A stretch of DNA of 64,000 nucleotides from Flagellimonas olearia (GTDB lineage: Bacteria; Bacteroidota; Bacteroidia; Flavobacteriales; Flavobacteriaceae), in contig NZ_WELG01000001.1 in assembly GCF_009184425.1 (NCBI RefSeq), forward strand, positions 1,487,870 to 1,551,869. Reading direction: 5' to 3'. Made by a program: the position numbers and the translations under genes. Shown piece after piece: positions 8,280-16,740 of this stretch. The notes under the pieces are model-generated. The model was given only the letters and a program-made list of their open reading frames with translations, was not told the origin of the DNA and searched no databases. The first letter of the stretch is position 1; every line of letters starts with the position of its first letter.

Positions 8280-9253
8280 TACATATTTAAAAGGTAGGCA
8301 AAAATCAAAGGCGCCACGATGGTCGCATCGGATTCTATGATATATTTTGGAGTATCGATATCCAATTTCCCCCAAGTGATCTTCTCATTGGGTACTGCCC
8401 CAGAGTACGATCCGTAGCTGGTGGTTGAGTCGCTGATCTGGCAGAAATAGCTCCAAAAAGGAGTTTCGGTCTGTTCCAAATCCTGATACAACATGGGCAC
8501 CACACAGATGGGGAAATCCCCGGCAATACCTCCTCCAATTTGAAAAAAGCCAATGCCCTTTTCGGAGTTCTTCTGATACCAATCGGCCAAAAAGGTCATG
8601 TATTCTATTCCCGATTTCACGGTACTGGCCTTTAACTCACCCTTGATCACATAGCTGGCAAAAATGTTCCCCATGGTGCTATCTTCCCAACCAGGGACCA
8701 CAATGGGCAGGTTTTTTTGTGCAGCGGCGTACATCCAAGAATCCTTTATATCAATCTCGTAATACTCTTCTAAAACGCCAGATAAGAGCAATTGGTACAT
8801 ATACTCATGCGGAAAATACCTTTTTCCTTCTTCCTCGGCCTTCTTCCAAAGCTTGTAAATATGCTGTTGCAATCTTCTAAAAGCCTCTTCCTCTGGGATG
8901 CAGGTGTCCGTAACACGGTTCAATCCCTTTTCCAGTAAATCCCATTCTTCCTGAGGGGTAAGATCCCTGTAGTTTGGAATTCTTTTGTAGTGGGAATGGG
9001 CCACTAAATTCATAAGGTCTTCCTCCAAGTTGGCCCCGGTACATGAGACAATGTGTACTTTGTCCTGGCGTATGATCTCCGAAAAAATCTTGCCCAGCTC
9101 CGCGGTGCTCATGGCTCCCGCCAAGGAGACCAGCATTTTGGCCCCTTGATCCAATTGTGCTTCATATCCCTTCGCCGCATCGACCACGGAAGCCGCGTTA
9201 AAGTGAAGGAAGTATTTTTGAATGAATTGTGATATTTCTCCTTTGTTATTCAT
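8279..9253 (-). CDS. speY: Deoxyhypusine-synthase-family enzyme (bacterial, polyamine-linked)
   Basis: 324 residues. The family NAD-dependent aminobutyl-transfer signatures are visible: VSLAGAMSTAELG, HIVSCTGANLEEDL, FFQIGGGIAGDFPI and the catalytic-type SWGK-equivalent GAVPNEKITWGKLD (K296 corresponds to the lysine that forms the enzyme-aminobutyl imine). Bacteria lack eIF5A, so homospermidine synthesis or another aminobutyl/aminopropyl transfer to putrescine or agmatine is more likely than hypusination. It overlaps agmatinase by 8 bp. The symbol speY is used loosely for such homologues; the real substrate is untested. Confidence 0.9.
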   Translation of the reverse strand: MNNKGEISQFIQKYFLHFNAASVVDAAKGYEAQLDQGAKMLVSLAGAMSTAELGKIFSEIIRQDKVHIVSCTGANLEEDLMNLVAHSHYKRIPNYRDLTPQEEWDLLEKGLNRVTDTCIPEEEAFRRLQQHIYKLWKKAEEEGKRYFPHEYMYQLLLSGVLEEYYEIDIKDSWMYAAAQKNLPIVVPGWEDSTMGNIFASYVIKGELKASTVKSGIEYMTFLADWYQKNSEKGIGFFQIGGGIAGDFPICVVPMLYQDLEQTETPFWSYFCQISDSTTSYGSYSGAVPNEKITWGKLDIDTPKYIIESDATIVAPLIFAYLLNM

Positions 9254-10184
9254 CGTAATCGTCTATGGCATTGGAAGATTTCTTAAAGCTATCGTCTGCT
9301 TGCGAAAAACCTTCTTCCTGAAAATCATTTTTCTTTAAAAATTTATAACTCAACATTTTGTAGTACAGCTTTGCAGCCAAAAAATCCGAGGAACGGTCCA
9401 CCTCATTGGGGCATAGCTCCACAATATCAAAACCTACCACGTTCTTCTCCTCGAACACTCTTTTTAGGAAATCCAAGGTCTCGTACCAAAACAATCCTCC
9501 GGGTTCAGGGGTTCCTGTGGACGGAAGGATGGAAGGATCAAAAGCGTCCAAATCAAAGGTAATATAGACCGTATCGGTCATCAAATCCAACGCACTGTCC
9601 ATCCAAAAATCATCAGTCACCATTTCATGGGCAAAGAACACCTTATCCCTATCCATGACCAAGGTCTCGGCATGATCCATACTACGGATACCTACTTGAA
9701 CGAGATTGGTAGTCTCATTGGCCTCATAGAGGGCGCAGGCATGGTTGTACTTGGTGCCAAGGTATTCCTTACGCAAATCGGCGTGGGCATCAATCTGCAG
9801 TACGGTCAAATCTTCAAAAGACTCATTAAACGCCCGGATTGCACCAATGGAAATGGAATGCTCCCCACCGAACATTGTTACCAACTTATTTCGTTTGATG
9901 TATTCTTTCACAGTTTTGTGCACCGCATTCACCATGGTCTCGGGGGTTTCAAAATCCGTGATGGGCTCAGAAAGGTAAATACCTTCCTTGTATACCTCGC
10001 TATCCGTTTCAATATCGTATAGCTCCATGTTTTCAGAGGCATCCAAAAAGGCATCCGGGCCTTTGTCCGCACCTTTACCCCAAGTACTGGTGCCATCATA
10101 GGGAACGGGCAACAATACCACTTTGGCCTTTTCGGCCGAACCGTATTCCTTTGGAATACCGGCATATGTTTTATTCGTATTCAT
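9246..10184 (-). CDS. speB: Agmatinase, ureohydrolase family
   Basis: 312 residues. The two-manganese site is intact: FGGEHS (about 105-110; Glu in place of the commoner Asp), QIDAHADLR (130-138) and ITFDLDAFDP (208-217). The substrate-loop STGTPEPGG follows. It hydrolyses agmatine to putrescine and urea in the cytoplasm, taking the product of the arginine decarboxylase 19 bp upstream. A 25-residue acidic/serine-rich C-terminal tail (FSQADDSFKKSSNAIDDYDE) exceeds the usual length. An arginase or guanidinobutyrase role cannot be excluded, but context favours agmatinase. Confidence 0.93.
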   Translation of the reverse strand: MNTNKTYAGIPKEYGSAEKAKVVLLPVPYDGTSTWGKGADKGPDAFLDASENMELYDIETDSEVYKEGIYLSEPITDFETPETMVNAVHKTVKEYIKRNKLVTMFGGEHSISIGAIRAFNESFEDLTVLQIDAHADLRKEYLGTKYNHACALYEANETTNLVQVGIRSMDHAETLVMDRDKVFFAHEMVTDDFWMDSALDLMTDTVYITFDLDAFDPSILPSTGTPEPGGLFWYETLDFLKRVFEEKNVVGFDIVELCPNEVDRSSDFLAAKLYYKMLSYKFLKKNDFQEEGFSQADDSFKKSSNAIDDYDE

Positions 10185-10203
10185 TTTAATTGATTATTCG
10201 TAT

Positions 10204-11658
10204 TCAGTTTTTGCTGGATACCAGCAGTTTTTTTGGGTCTATCAAGACGTTTTCATCTTTTTTGGTTCCGTATCCCAAGATGGAAAGAAACTCTTGTGCG
10301 GTCTGCTGTTCTGCAAACACGGAGGTCTCTATATTTCCATCCTCATCCTTACTGATTAGAATGTGCTTTGGGTGTGGAATAAGACAGTGCTGCAAACCGC
10401 CAAATCCACCAATGGTCTCTTGATACGCCCCAGTATTGAAAAATCCAATATATAGCGGTTTATCCTTTCTGTATTTGGGCAGATAGATGGCGTTCATGTG
10501 CTGTTCCGAGTTGTAATAATCATCACTGTCGCAGGTAAGCCCTCCCAACAGGATACGCTCATACTCCTCGTTCCATCGGTTAATGGCCAGCATGATGAAC
10601 CGTTTACTAATGGCCCAGGAATCTGGCATGGTAGTAATGAACGAAGAATTGATCATGTTCCACTTTTCCCGGTCATTCTGTTGCTTCTGGTAAAGCACCT
10701 CATAAATGGTTCCTCCGCTTTCTCCTACGGTAAAGCTTCCAAACTCGGTAAAAATGTTGGGCACCTCCACTCCTGCCTCATCACAAGCCTGTTTGATCTG
10801 ATGAATGATTTCATCCACCATATAGGCATAATCATACTCAAAGGCCAAGGAATTCTTGATTGGGAACCCGCCACCAATGTTCAAACTGTCCAAAGTAGGA
10901 CAAACCTTCTTCAGGCTTACGTATACTTTCAAACATTTTACCAGTTCGTTCCAATAGTAGGCCGTATCTCGAATCCCCGTATTGATGAAAAAGTGCAACA
11001 TCTTCAGTTCCACCTTGGGATTTCCCTTTATGGATTGATTGTAAAAAGGCACAATGTTCTTGTATCCAATGCCCAACCTAGAGGTATAAAACTCAAACTT
11101 GGGCTCTTCCTCGGAAGCAATCCGTATTCCTACCTTAAAATTGTCCTCAATGGCTTCTCCCAGAAGTTCCAGTTCCTCATAGTTGTCAATAATTGGGATG
11201 CAGTTCTTGTGTCCATTGTTGATCAATCGGGCAATATTCTGCACATATTGGTCCCTTTTAAAGCCATTGCATAGTACATAGGTATTCTTGGAAATCTTCC
11301 CGCTTTTCTTCAAATGCTCCACGATATCAATATCAAAAGCTGAAGAGGTCTCAATGTGGATGTCATTTTTAAGGGCTTCATTAAGAACATGTTCAAAATG
11401 CGAGCTTTTGGTGCAATAGCAATAATGATACTTTCCCTTGTAGGCATGTTTCTCCATGGCTTCTCCAAACCATTTTTTTGCCCGCTGTATGTTATCGGAA
11501 ATCTTGGGCAAATAGGTAAACTTCAAGGGAGCTCCATAGCGCTGTACCAAATCATATAAGTCAATGCCATGGAATTGTAATTTATTGTCCTCCAATTGGA
11601 ATTCCTCTTGGGGGAAATCATATGTCTGCTCGATCAAGTCGATGTATTTTGTTTTCAT
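10204..11658 (-). CDS. speA: Biosynthetic arginine decarboxylase (PLP, alanine-racemase fold)
   Basis: 484 residues of the fold-III PLP decarboxylase family. The PLP lysine is K84 in YHYCYCTKSSHF, HFFINTGIRD supplies the phosphate-side region, GGGFP lies near residue 270, and the C-terminal substrate motif CDSDDYY is present. It is shorter than the E. coli enzyme (about 660) and fits the compact Bacteroidota type. It makes agmatine for SpeB. The gene heads the operon speA-speB-speY-103-residue protein, and a roughly 270-nt leader with foldable elements separates it from its promoter, suggesting RNA-level control. Confidence 0.93.
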   Translation of the reverse strand: MKTKYIDLIEQTYDFPQEEFQLEDNKLQFHGIDLYDLVQRYGAPLKFTYLPKISDNIQRAKKWFGEAMEKHAYKGKYHYCYCTKSSHFEHVLNEALKNDIHIETSSAFDIDIVEHLKKSGKISKNTYVLCNGFKRDQYVQNIARLINNGHKNCIPIIDNYEELELLGEAIEDNFKVGIRIASEEEPKFEFYTSRLGIGYKNIVPFYNQSIKGNPKVELKMLHFFINTGIRDTAYYWNELVKCLKVYVSLKKVCPTLDSLNIGGGFPIKNSLAFEYDYAYMVDEIIHQIKQACDEAGVEVPNIFTEFGSFTVGESGGTIYEVLYQKQQNDREKWNMINSSFITTMPDSWAISKRFIMLAINRWNEEYERILLGGLTCDSDDYYNSEQHMNAIYLPKYRKDKPLYIGFFNTGAYQETIGGFGGLQHCLIPHPKHILISKDEDGNIETSVFAEQQTAQEFLSILGYGTKKDENVLIDPKKLLVSSKN

Positions 11659-11762
11659 CTGTATTTCGCGTTGTTAAAAAACTAATAGGTAAAAATTGAA
11701 TGGAAAGAGAACAGCTTCTCAGATGCGAAATTCAAATACGGTATAGGCCACAAAGAAAGGTC

Positions 11763-11855
11763 TCCGTGAGAAATCACGGATTACGGAGTGCATTTCGGAA
11801 GTCAGCCCTAAGATTCGGTGTCTTATCCCTAAGACGGCTTTTTGGGTAGACTTCC
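11763..11855 (-). promoter_or_regulatory. Structured 5' leader of the speA operon (candidate riboswitch or attenuator)
   Basis: Within the 424-bp gap 11659-12082, two foldable elements lie between the speA promoter and the start codon. The first is nested: outer 7-bp stem GGAAGTC/GACTTCC (11855-11849 with 11803-11797), then AGCC/GGCT (11839-11836 with 11807-11804), then TAAGA/TCTTA (11825-11821 with 11813-11809) closing a 7-nt loop. The second is a perfect 7-bp hairpin TCCGTGA-TTTC-TCACGGA (11780-11763), whose 5' arm could alternatively pair with a nearby CTCCG copy. No known riboswitch class was recognised. The element could also act from the plus strand. Confidence 0.4.
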
Positions 11856-11934
11856 TTATTCCCAAAAGCCCGAACATGAAAAAAGCTTTCAAAGTATAGG
11901 CAATGCGACCCCTTATTGGGTCTCATTCATGGGT

Positions 11935-11963
11935 CAAACATAAACAAAAAATGAATACAACAA
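11935..11963 (-). promoter_or_regulatory. Candidate speA promoter
   Basis: On the minus strand TTG (11963-11961) is followed after 18 bp by TATGTTTG (11942-11935), an exact match to TAnnTTTG. The predicted start near 11929 gives a leader of about 270 nt, unusually long, which contains the stem-loops at 11763-11855. Confidence 0.5.
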
Positions 11964-12082
11964 TTTTTTTGATAAAAAAATTTTCAACCCTATACCATAT
12001 TGATATTCAGCATATTGAAATCTAAAACTTCTTTCCTATAGATTACAATACCATTAAACAGTTCACAAAAAAGTGTTTCGTA

Positions 12083-14290
12083 TCAGCCTACCAAAGGTGG
12101 TTTGTCATTTATAAAAGGCTGATGGTAATACCTCCTGCCGGTTGCACGATATAGTGCATTGGCCAAAGCCCCCATGATCGGAGGCAATGAAGGCTCACCC
12201 AATCCGGTTGGATCTATGCCATTATCCACAAAAAAGCTCTCTATTTCCTTGGGAGCTTCCATATTCCTGATCAAACGGTAGGTATCAAAATTCTTTTGGT
12301 CCGATTGGCCATTACTGAAGCTCAAGGCACTATAGGTAGCATGCCCTATTCCATCTACAATTCCTCCTTCAATTTGGTTTTTGGCACTCAACGGATTGAT
12401 TACAATTCCACAATCCACCGCACACCATACCTTATCGATGTTGGGTTTGTCACCGTCCACGGTCAAGTCCATTACCTGGGCCACATAGGAGTTATGGCAA
12501 TAGTAGGCCGATACGCCCCTTGATTTGCCATTGTTGGCTCCACCGGTCCAACCGGATTTCTCCCGCACCAATTTTAGGACTCCCGCATAACGTTCTGGGT
12601 CGTAATCATTGTTCTTTGGGTCTCCGACCGGGTTGTTTATGGCCCTATCAAAAAGCTCCAAACGAAAGGCGATGGGGTCTTTTCCTGCCGCCTCGGCCAC
12701 TTCGTCCATAAAAGCTTGCTCGGCTCCTGCAATAAAGTTGGAGCGTGGTGCCCTCCATGCTCCTGTGGTAACATTGGTCTGTAAGCTATGCTTTTCGGCC
12801 AAATAGTTATCCACGGCCCCAGCAGGGAAACGATTTTCAAAAATCAGGTCGTCATTGGTTCCTGCACCTCTTACATGCCAAGCAATCAGATTGCCTTTAT
12901 CATCCAAACCGGCTTTATAACGTACTTTGTACGATGGGCGATACGTCCCTTGGGTCATATCATCTTCACGGGTATATACCAATTTAATAGGGGCTTGCAT
13001 TCTTTGGGAAATCACAGCGGCTTCCACTGCAAATGTTCCGTATAGGCGGCGACCAAATCCCCCTCCCATCCGGGTCATCATGATATCGATTTTCTCTGCT
13101 GGCATTCCCAATACGGATACCAAGGTCTTTTCCAGGAATTCCGGCGTCTGAATGGGTCCCAAAAGCTCCGCTTTTTCCGGGGTCACATGGGCGAAGAAGT
13201 TCATGGGTTCCATGGTGTTGTGCGCCAAAAATGGAGCGGTATAGACACTTTCCACAATTTTGGCGGCGCTTTTGAAAGCCTTCTCCACATCGCCGTCCTT
13301 ACGTGCTGCTTCCTTGGGGGCAGTTTCCAACAATTGGTTCAATGCTTCATCATGGTAGGCACTGTTTTCCAAAGTTGAAGCTTCTTCCCACTCTATCTCC
13401 AAAGCCTTCTTGGCCTGCATACACTCCCAAGTACTATTGCCCACTATGGCCACTTGTTCTGCAATGGCTCCTCCGTCGGACCATTGTTTTTCAGCATCTT
13501 CGGGATACACCACAACTGGAAACACATCCTTGATTCCGGGCATGGCCTTGGCTGCCGTAGCATCCATGGATTTATATTTCATTCCAAATGCGGGAGGGTG
13601 CACAATCATGGCGGTGAGCATTCCTTCCCGTTGAATATCCAAACCGAACAAAGGTTTTCCGGTCACTATCTTGGGACCATCCACATTTTTTCGGTCCGTA
13701 CCTACGATTTTGAATTCGCTTATTTCTTTCACCGAGACTTCTTCCGGAACCTCCAAACCTGCAGCGATGGACGCCATTTCACCATATCCAGCCGATTTAT
13801 CACTGGCGGCATGATGAAGCATTCCCTCACTTGTGGTGATTTCATCCACGGGTACTTGCCAAGTCTGGGCAGCGGCCTCTTTCAACATTTGGCGGGCGGT
13901 GGCCCCTGTCATTCGCAAACTTTCCCATCCTTGACGAATGGATTGGCTTCCTCCTGCCAATTGACGGGTAAAAATGTCCGTGTTCAAAGGTGCCTGTTCC
14001 ACAATGACATCCTTCCAAGCTACATCCAACTCTTCTGCCACGATCATGGGCATGGCGGTTTTTACATTTTGACCTATTTCGGGATTGGGGGACATAATGG
14101 TGACCATGCCATTATCGCCCACCTTGAGAAATCCATTGAGCTCAAACCATTCCTTGGGCATGGCATTGACCTGCTCCGGGGTCATTTTACAGGATGCCAG
14201 CCAATTGAACCCCAAAACAAGGCCTCCACTGGCCAAACCGGTATTTCTGATAAATGATCGTCTTCCTATTTTTGTCTTTACAAGTGTCAT
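12083..14290 (-). CDS. Molybdopterin-binding large subunit, xanthine dehydrogenase/IorB family
   Basis: 735 residues. The N-terminus carries a Tat-type signal (GRRSFIRNTG) followed by a hydrophobic stretch ending in a lipobox-like WLASC, so the folded cofactor-loaded complex is probably exported and may be lipid-anchored. Molybdopterin-binding features of the family follow: MGGGFGRRLYG, GAWRAPRSNF, AVDCGIVINP and the C-terminal GLGEPSLPPIMGALANA that contains the catalytic-type Glu. With the small 2Fe-2S subunit 28 bp upstream it forms a two-subunit hydroxylase of the isoquinoline 1-oxidoreductase type, lacking a FAD subunit and probably passing electrons to a cytochrome. Substrate may be an aldehyde or N-heterocycle. 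Confidence 0.93.
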   Translation of the reverse strand: MTLVKTKIGRRSFIRNTGLASGGLVLGFNWLASCKMTPEQVNAMPKEWFELNGFLKVGDNGMVTIMSPNPEIGQNVKTAMPMIVAEELDVAWKDVIVEQAPLNTDIFTRQLAGGSQSIRQGWESLRMTGATARQMLKEAAAQTWQVPVDEITTSEGMLHHAASDKSAGYGEMASIAAGLEVPEEVSVKEISEFKIVGTDRKNVDGPKIVTGKPLFGLDIQREGMLTAMIVHPPAFGMKYKSMDATAAKAMPGIKDVFPVVVYPEDAEKQWSDGGAIAEQVAIVGNSTWECMQAKKALEIEWEEASTLENSAYHDEALNQLLETAPKEAARKDGDVEKAFKSAAKIVESVYTAPFLAHNTMEPMNFFAHVTPEKAELLGPIQTPEFLEKTLVSVLGMPAEKIDIMMTRMGGGFGRRLYGTFAVEAAVISQRMQAPIKLVYTREDDMTQGTYRPSYKVRYKAGLDDKGNLIAWHVRGAGTNDDLIFENRFPAGAVDNYLAEKHSLQTNVTTGAWRAPRSNFIAGAEQAFMDEVAEAAGKDPIAFRLELFDRAINNPVGDPKNNDYDPERYAGVLKLVREKSGWTGGANNGKSRGVSAYYCHNSYVAQVMDLTVDGDKPNIDKVWCAVDCGIVINPLSAKNQIEGGIVDGIGHATYSALSFSNGQSDQKNFDTYRLIRNMEAPKEIESFFVDNGIDPTGLGEPSLPPIMGALANALYRATGRRYYHQPFINDKPPLVG

Positions 14291-14318
14291 GGTAATAGTT
14301 TTATGTTGCCCGGTTGGA

Positions 14319-14774
14319 TTATGATTCTGAAGCCATTTTCACGGCTTTTCGGATACGGAGATACGTACCGCAGCGGCAAATATTCCCGTTCATGGCCGTT
14401 TCAATTTCTTCGTCTGTTGGATTTGGATTCTTCTCCAATAAGGCCGATGCTGTCATAATCTGCCCTGCCTGACAATACCCGCATTGGGGCACGTCCACTT
14501 CCAACCATGCTTTTTGCACAGGGTGGTCCCCATTCTCGGAAAGCCCCTCAATGGTCGTGATGTTCTTGTCCCCGATACTGGATACCGGCAATATGCATGA
14601 TCGTGTGGCCGTTCCGTCCAAGTGAATGGTACAGGCGCCACATTGGGCGATGCCACAACCAAATTTTGTCCCGACCATGTTTAAATGGTCGCGAAGAACC
14701 CAAAGTATGGGCGTGGAGGGGTCTACGTCCACCTCCTGTTTTTTTCCGTTGATGTTCAGTGTAAATGTTGCCAT
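14319..14774 (-). CDS. 2Fe-2S small subunit of the molybdenum hydroxylase (IorA family)
   Basis: 151 residues. A plant-type ferredoxin cluster motif ([15 protein letters not shown], about 39-54, with a fourth Cys near 60) is followed by the helical second-cluster domain ([10 protein letters not shown] and [10 protein letters not shown]). It relays electrons from the molybdenum centre of the large subunit encoded directly downstream. There is no signal peptide of its own, so export would be by co-transport with the Tat-tagged large subunit. Length is standard. Confidence 0.95.
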   Translation of the reverse strand: MATFTLNINGKKQEVDVDPSTPILWVLRDHLNMVGTKFGCGIAQCGACTIHLDGTATRSCILPVSSIGDKNITTIEGLSENGDHPVQKAWLEVDVPQCGYCQAGQIMTASALLEKNPNPTDEEIETAMNGNICRCGTYLRIRKAVKMASES

Positions 14775-14916
14775 AGTCTCAAAAATTCCATTGAATTTAT
14801 AAAATTTTCATCACGTAGCGGTTGTAAAAATCAAACATCTACTAAAAAATTAACATTGAAATTGATTTCCATGGGATTCCATAACTTTTTTAGACGAAGA
14901 AACAGCCTAAATCTTC

Positions 14917-15039
14917 CTAAATAAAGGCTTCAATCCATACTGACTTTTTTTTGGTTTCCTGCCCTTTCACAAATCCAGAAAACAACAGAAGGAGCAACAG
15001 GAGCGAACACGTTGATGCAATGACACTTTTGTTTTTCAT
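14917..15039 (-). CDS. 40-residue secreted microprotein
   Basis: ATG at 15039, stop TAG at 14917-14919. The product is a basic start (MKNKS), a Leu-rich hydrophobic core (residues 11-24), an apparent signal-peptidase site after VKG and a 14-residue mature tail QETKKKSVWIEAFI. It is supported by an exact consensus promoter 20 bp upstream (15059-15088), and its start codon lies inside an 8-bp inverted repeat. It could be a real peptide or the truncated 5' end of a lost secreted gene. Nothing else is seen between 14775 and 14916. Confidence 0.5.
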   Translation of the reverse strand: MKNKSVIASTCSLLLLLLLFSGFVKGQETKKKSVWIEAFI

Positions 15040-15058
15040 GACAAACGTTATTTGTCAT
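15038..15058. promoter_or_regulatory. 8-bp perfect inverted repeat over the microprotein start
   Basis: ATGACAAA (15038-15045), 5-nt spacer CGTTA, TTTGTCAT (15051-15058). It lies directly downstream of the -7 element, at the predicted transcription start, and includes the ATG of the 40-residue ORF. It may be a repressor operator or a hairpin that hides the start codon. Confidence 0.45.
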
Positions 15059-15088
15059 CAAAAGTAGCTGTGGCACAATGTCTTACAA
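15059..15088 (-). promoter_or_regulatory. Consensus promoter for the microprotein
   Basis: Minus strand TTG (15088-15086), 19 bp, TACTTTTG (15066-15059): optimal spacing and an exact TAnnTTTG. Predicted start near 15052, about 13 nt before the ATG. Confidence 0.55.
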
Positions 15089-15148
15089 CAACGTATTTCA
15101 AAGGGATACTTACAAATTTCAAACAATGGTTAGATGTGCCGTTCAAAA

Positions 15149-15772
15149 CTAGATGCCGCCATCAAAATCCACTATCGTACGGAAGGTAAGGTTGATTCGA
15201 GGCGTCTTCACCATTTTAGTGGGAGGTAAGCGGTGCAACCAATGGGTTTGGGTGGTTCCCTTCATCACCAACAAACTTCCATGCTCCAGGGCAATGGAAA
15301 CCTTTTCCTTGGTGGTTTTATGTTTAAAAGAGAATTTTCTTTCCGCCCCAAAGCTCAAGGAACCAATGGTGCCATCCTTTTTTAAGTCCTTTTCGGCATC
15401 ACTGTGCCAAGCCATGCCCTCTTCCCCAGAATGATATAGGTTCAACAAGCATGAATTGAAGGTTTCCCCGGTGTGTTCCTCCACCAATTTTTTAAGCTCA
15501 AGAAGCTCAGGCGTCCACGGCAATGCTCTTTTGGTGGTATTGGAATAGGTATACTCAAAAGGCAGGTCTCCATGCCAAGCCACCTTTCTTTTGGTCTCAA
15601 TGCGTTTGCCATAAATGATGGCCACATCATTTTTCCAAGCAATGGCATCCATCAACTTTTTATAATACGCATTGGCTCGATCATAAGCCATAATGGACCC
15701 ATGATAGTTTACAATACCATCACGGGGCAACCAATTTTGGTCAGGGTTATTTTGATTGGAGAACAAGTTCAC
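15149..15772 (-). CDS. AlkB-like 2-oxoglutarate/Fe(II) DNA-repair dioxygenase
   Basis: 207 residues, of the AlkB type that oxidatively demethylates N1-methyladenine and N3-methylcytosine. The iron triad is H123-x-D125 (AWHSDAE) and H180 (HWLHRLPP), with R192 and R198 (PRINLTFR) as the oxoglutarate/base-contact arginines. The pattern is closest to the ALKBH2/3-like bacterial subgroup. The start is GTG at 15772, because an in-frame stop lies 7 codons upstream and no ATG intervenes; it overlaps the Ada zinc-domain gene by 26 bp. Last gene of the alkylation-repair operon. Confidence 0.93.
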   Translation of the reverse strand: MNLFSNQNNPDQNWLPRDGIVNYHGSIMAYDRANAYYKKLMDAIAWKNDVAIIYGKRIETKRKVAWHGDLPFEYTYSNTTKRALPWTPELLELKKLVEEHTGETFNSCLLNLYHSGEEGMAWHSDAEKDLKKDGTIGSLSFGAERKFSFKHKTTKEKVSIALEHGSLLVMKGTTQTHWLHRLPPTKMVKTPRINLTFRTIVDFDGGI

Positions 15773-16004
15773 TTTTCCATTGTTTATAGGCTATTCGCAT
15801 ACAGTGGCCACAGGGTCTATATCCCAAAGAAATGGCCTCTTTCCCGGTTTTGAAAAAGATACGGTTTTCCCGTTTCATGCGTTTGCCCGATGCGCATTTC
15901 AAGGTACCATAAATCTTTAACTTCCTATGGCCGGCATATGTGATTTCTCTTTGCCTAATTCCTTTTCTTACCTCAAAATCTTTCAGATGGGCGTGGTACA
16001 ACAT
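15747..16004 (-). CDS. Stand-alone Ada-type metal-binding domain
   Basis: 85 residues matching the N-terminal zinc domain of Ada, including GTLKCASGKRMKREN, FFKTGKEAISLGYRPC and CGHC. In E. coli Ada four cysteines bind zinc and one of them accepts methyl groups from phosphotriesters. Here only three cysteines align (C37, C65, C68), so one ligand, possibly the methyl acceptor, is missing. The domain is absent from the AraC-methyltransferase of this operon, so Ada has been split into two polypeptides or this domain has a new role. It starts 1 bp after the end of the dioxygenase gene. Confidence 0.88.
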   Translation of the reverse strand: MLYHAHLKDFEVRKGIRQREITYAGHRKLKIYGTLKCASGKRMKRENRIFFKTGKEAISLGYRPCGHCMRIAYKQWKSELVLQSK

Positions 16005-16005
16005 A

Positions 16006-16719
16006 TCAACTTATTGCATCGTGAAAAATGATTCCCAAAGTATAGCGTTCCCCATGGGAAACTTCACTGACTCCATGCTTCATAGTTGCCCTGTAGTACC
16101 TTTTTTGGCCTTGTATGGGCCTAAAATTGGTGGTGAACACAAGCATATCCCCTTTTTTCGGTCTCAAGACCATTGCTTTTGACTGGGCTCTGGGTGTTTG
16201 CTGGGTCAAGACAAATTCCCCACCTTCATAATCTTGCCCCGGATTGCTCAAAAACACTACTGCTTGCAAGGGAAAGTAAACTTCTCCATACAGATCTTGG
16301 TGTAGAGTATTGAAGCCTCCTTTACCATATTTCAAAATCAAGGGAGTGGGCTTCAACTGGTTTTGTTCCTTGCATTGTTCCATCAGTTCTTGATGGGCAT
16401 TGGGAAACGTCTTTTCCATTTTCAACACTTTCATCCAAAGGTTGGCTACGGGTACGAGATAAGGGTATATGGTCTCCCGAAGGGTCTGGATGTTCTTGGG
16501 TAAAGGATAATCAAAATACTTGTACTCCCCCAATCCAAACCGGTAACGTTCCATGACTACGGTCTTTCTGTAACCACTAGGATTGCCATACAGCTCCTTT
16601 AACCCCTCACACTCCTTTGGAGTGAGTAAATTTGGCACTAAGGCGTATCCTTTGGCATGCAGACTTTCTTCCACAAGGGACCAGTCCACTTTATGGATTT
16701 TTGATATGAGGTCATTCAT
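16006..16719 (-). CDS. 2OG-Fe(II) oxygenase of the Oxygenase-NA (damaged DNA) family
   Basis: 237 residues. Iron ligands H140-x-D142 (LHQDLYGE) and H215 (MKHGVSEV) and oxoglutarate Arg R225 (GERYTLGIIFHDA) are in the expected order, with the family signature FNTLHQDLYGEVYFPLQAVVFL. Members are predicted to reverse alkylation damage oxidatively and are often found beside Ada. It lies 21 bp after the AraC-methyltransferase gene and 1 bp before the zinc-domain gene. Confidence 0.92.
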   Translation of the reverse strand: MNDLISKIHKVDWSLVEESLHAKGYALVPNLLTPKECEGLKELYGNPSGYRKTVVMERYRFGLGEYKYFDYPLPKNIQTLRETIYPYLVPVANLWMKVLKMEKTFPNAHQELMEQCKEQNQLKPTPLILKYGKGGFNTLHQDLYGEVYFPLQAVVFLSNPGQDYEGGEFVLTQQTPRAQSKAMVLRPKKGDMLVFTTNFRPIQGQKRYYRATMKHGVSEVSHGERYTLGIIFHDAIS

Positions 16720-16740
16720 TTTTAATGGATTCTGTTTGAA

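Noticed and set aside
8280..8375. Longer start for the 103-residue acidic protein
   Set aside because: The extension lies inside the deoxyhypusine-synthase-like gene; the TAATG junction at 8279 is a typical coupled start.
11962..11982. AT-only inverted repeat near the speA promoter as a terminator for the molybdenum hydroxylase operon
   Set aside because: Stem contains only A/T pairs and overlaps the -33 element; too weak as a terminator.
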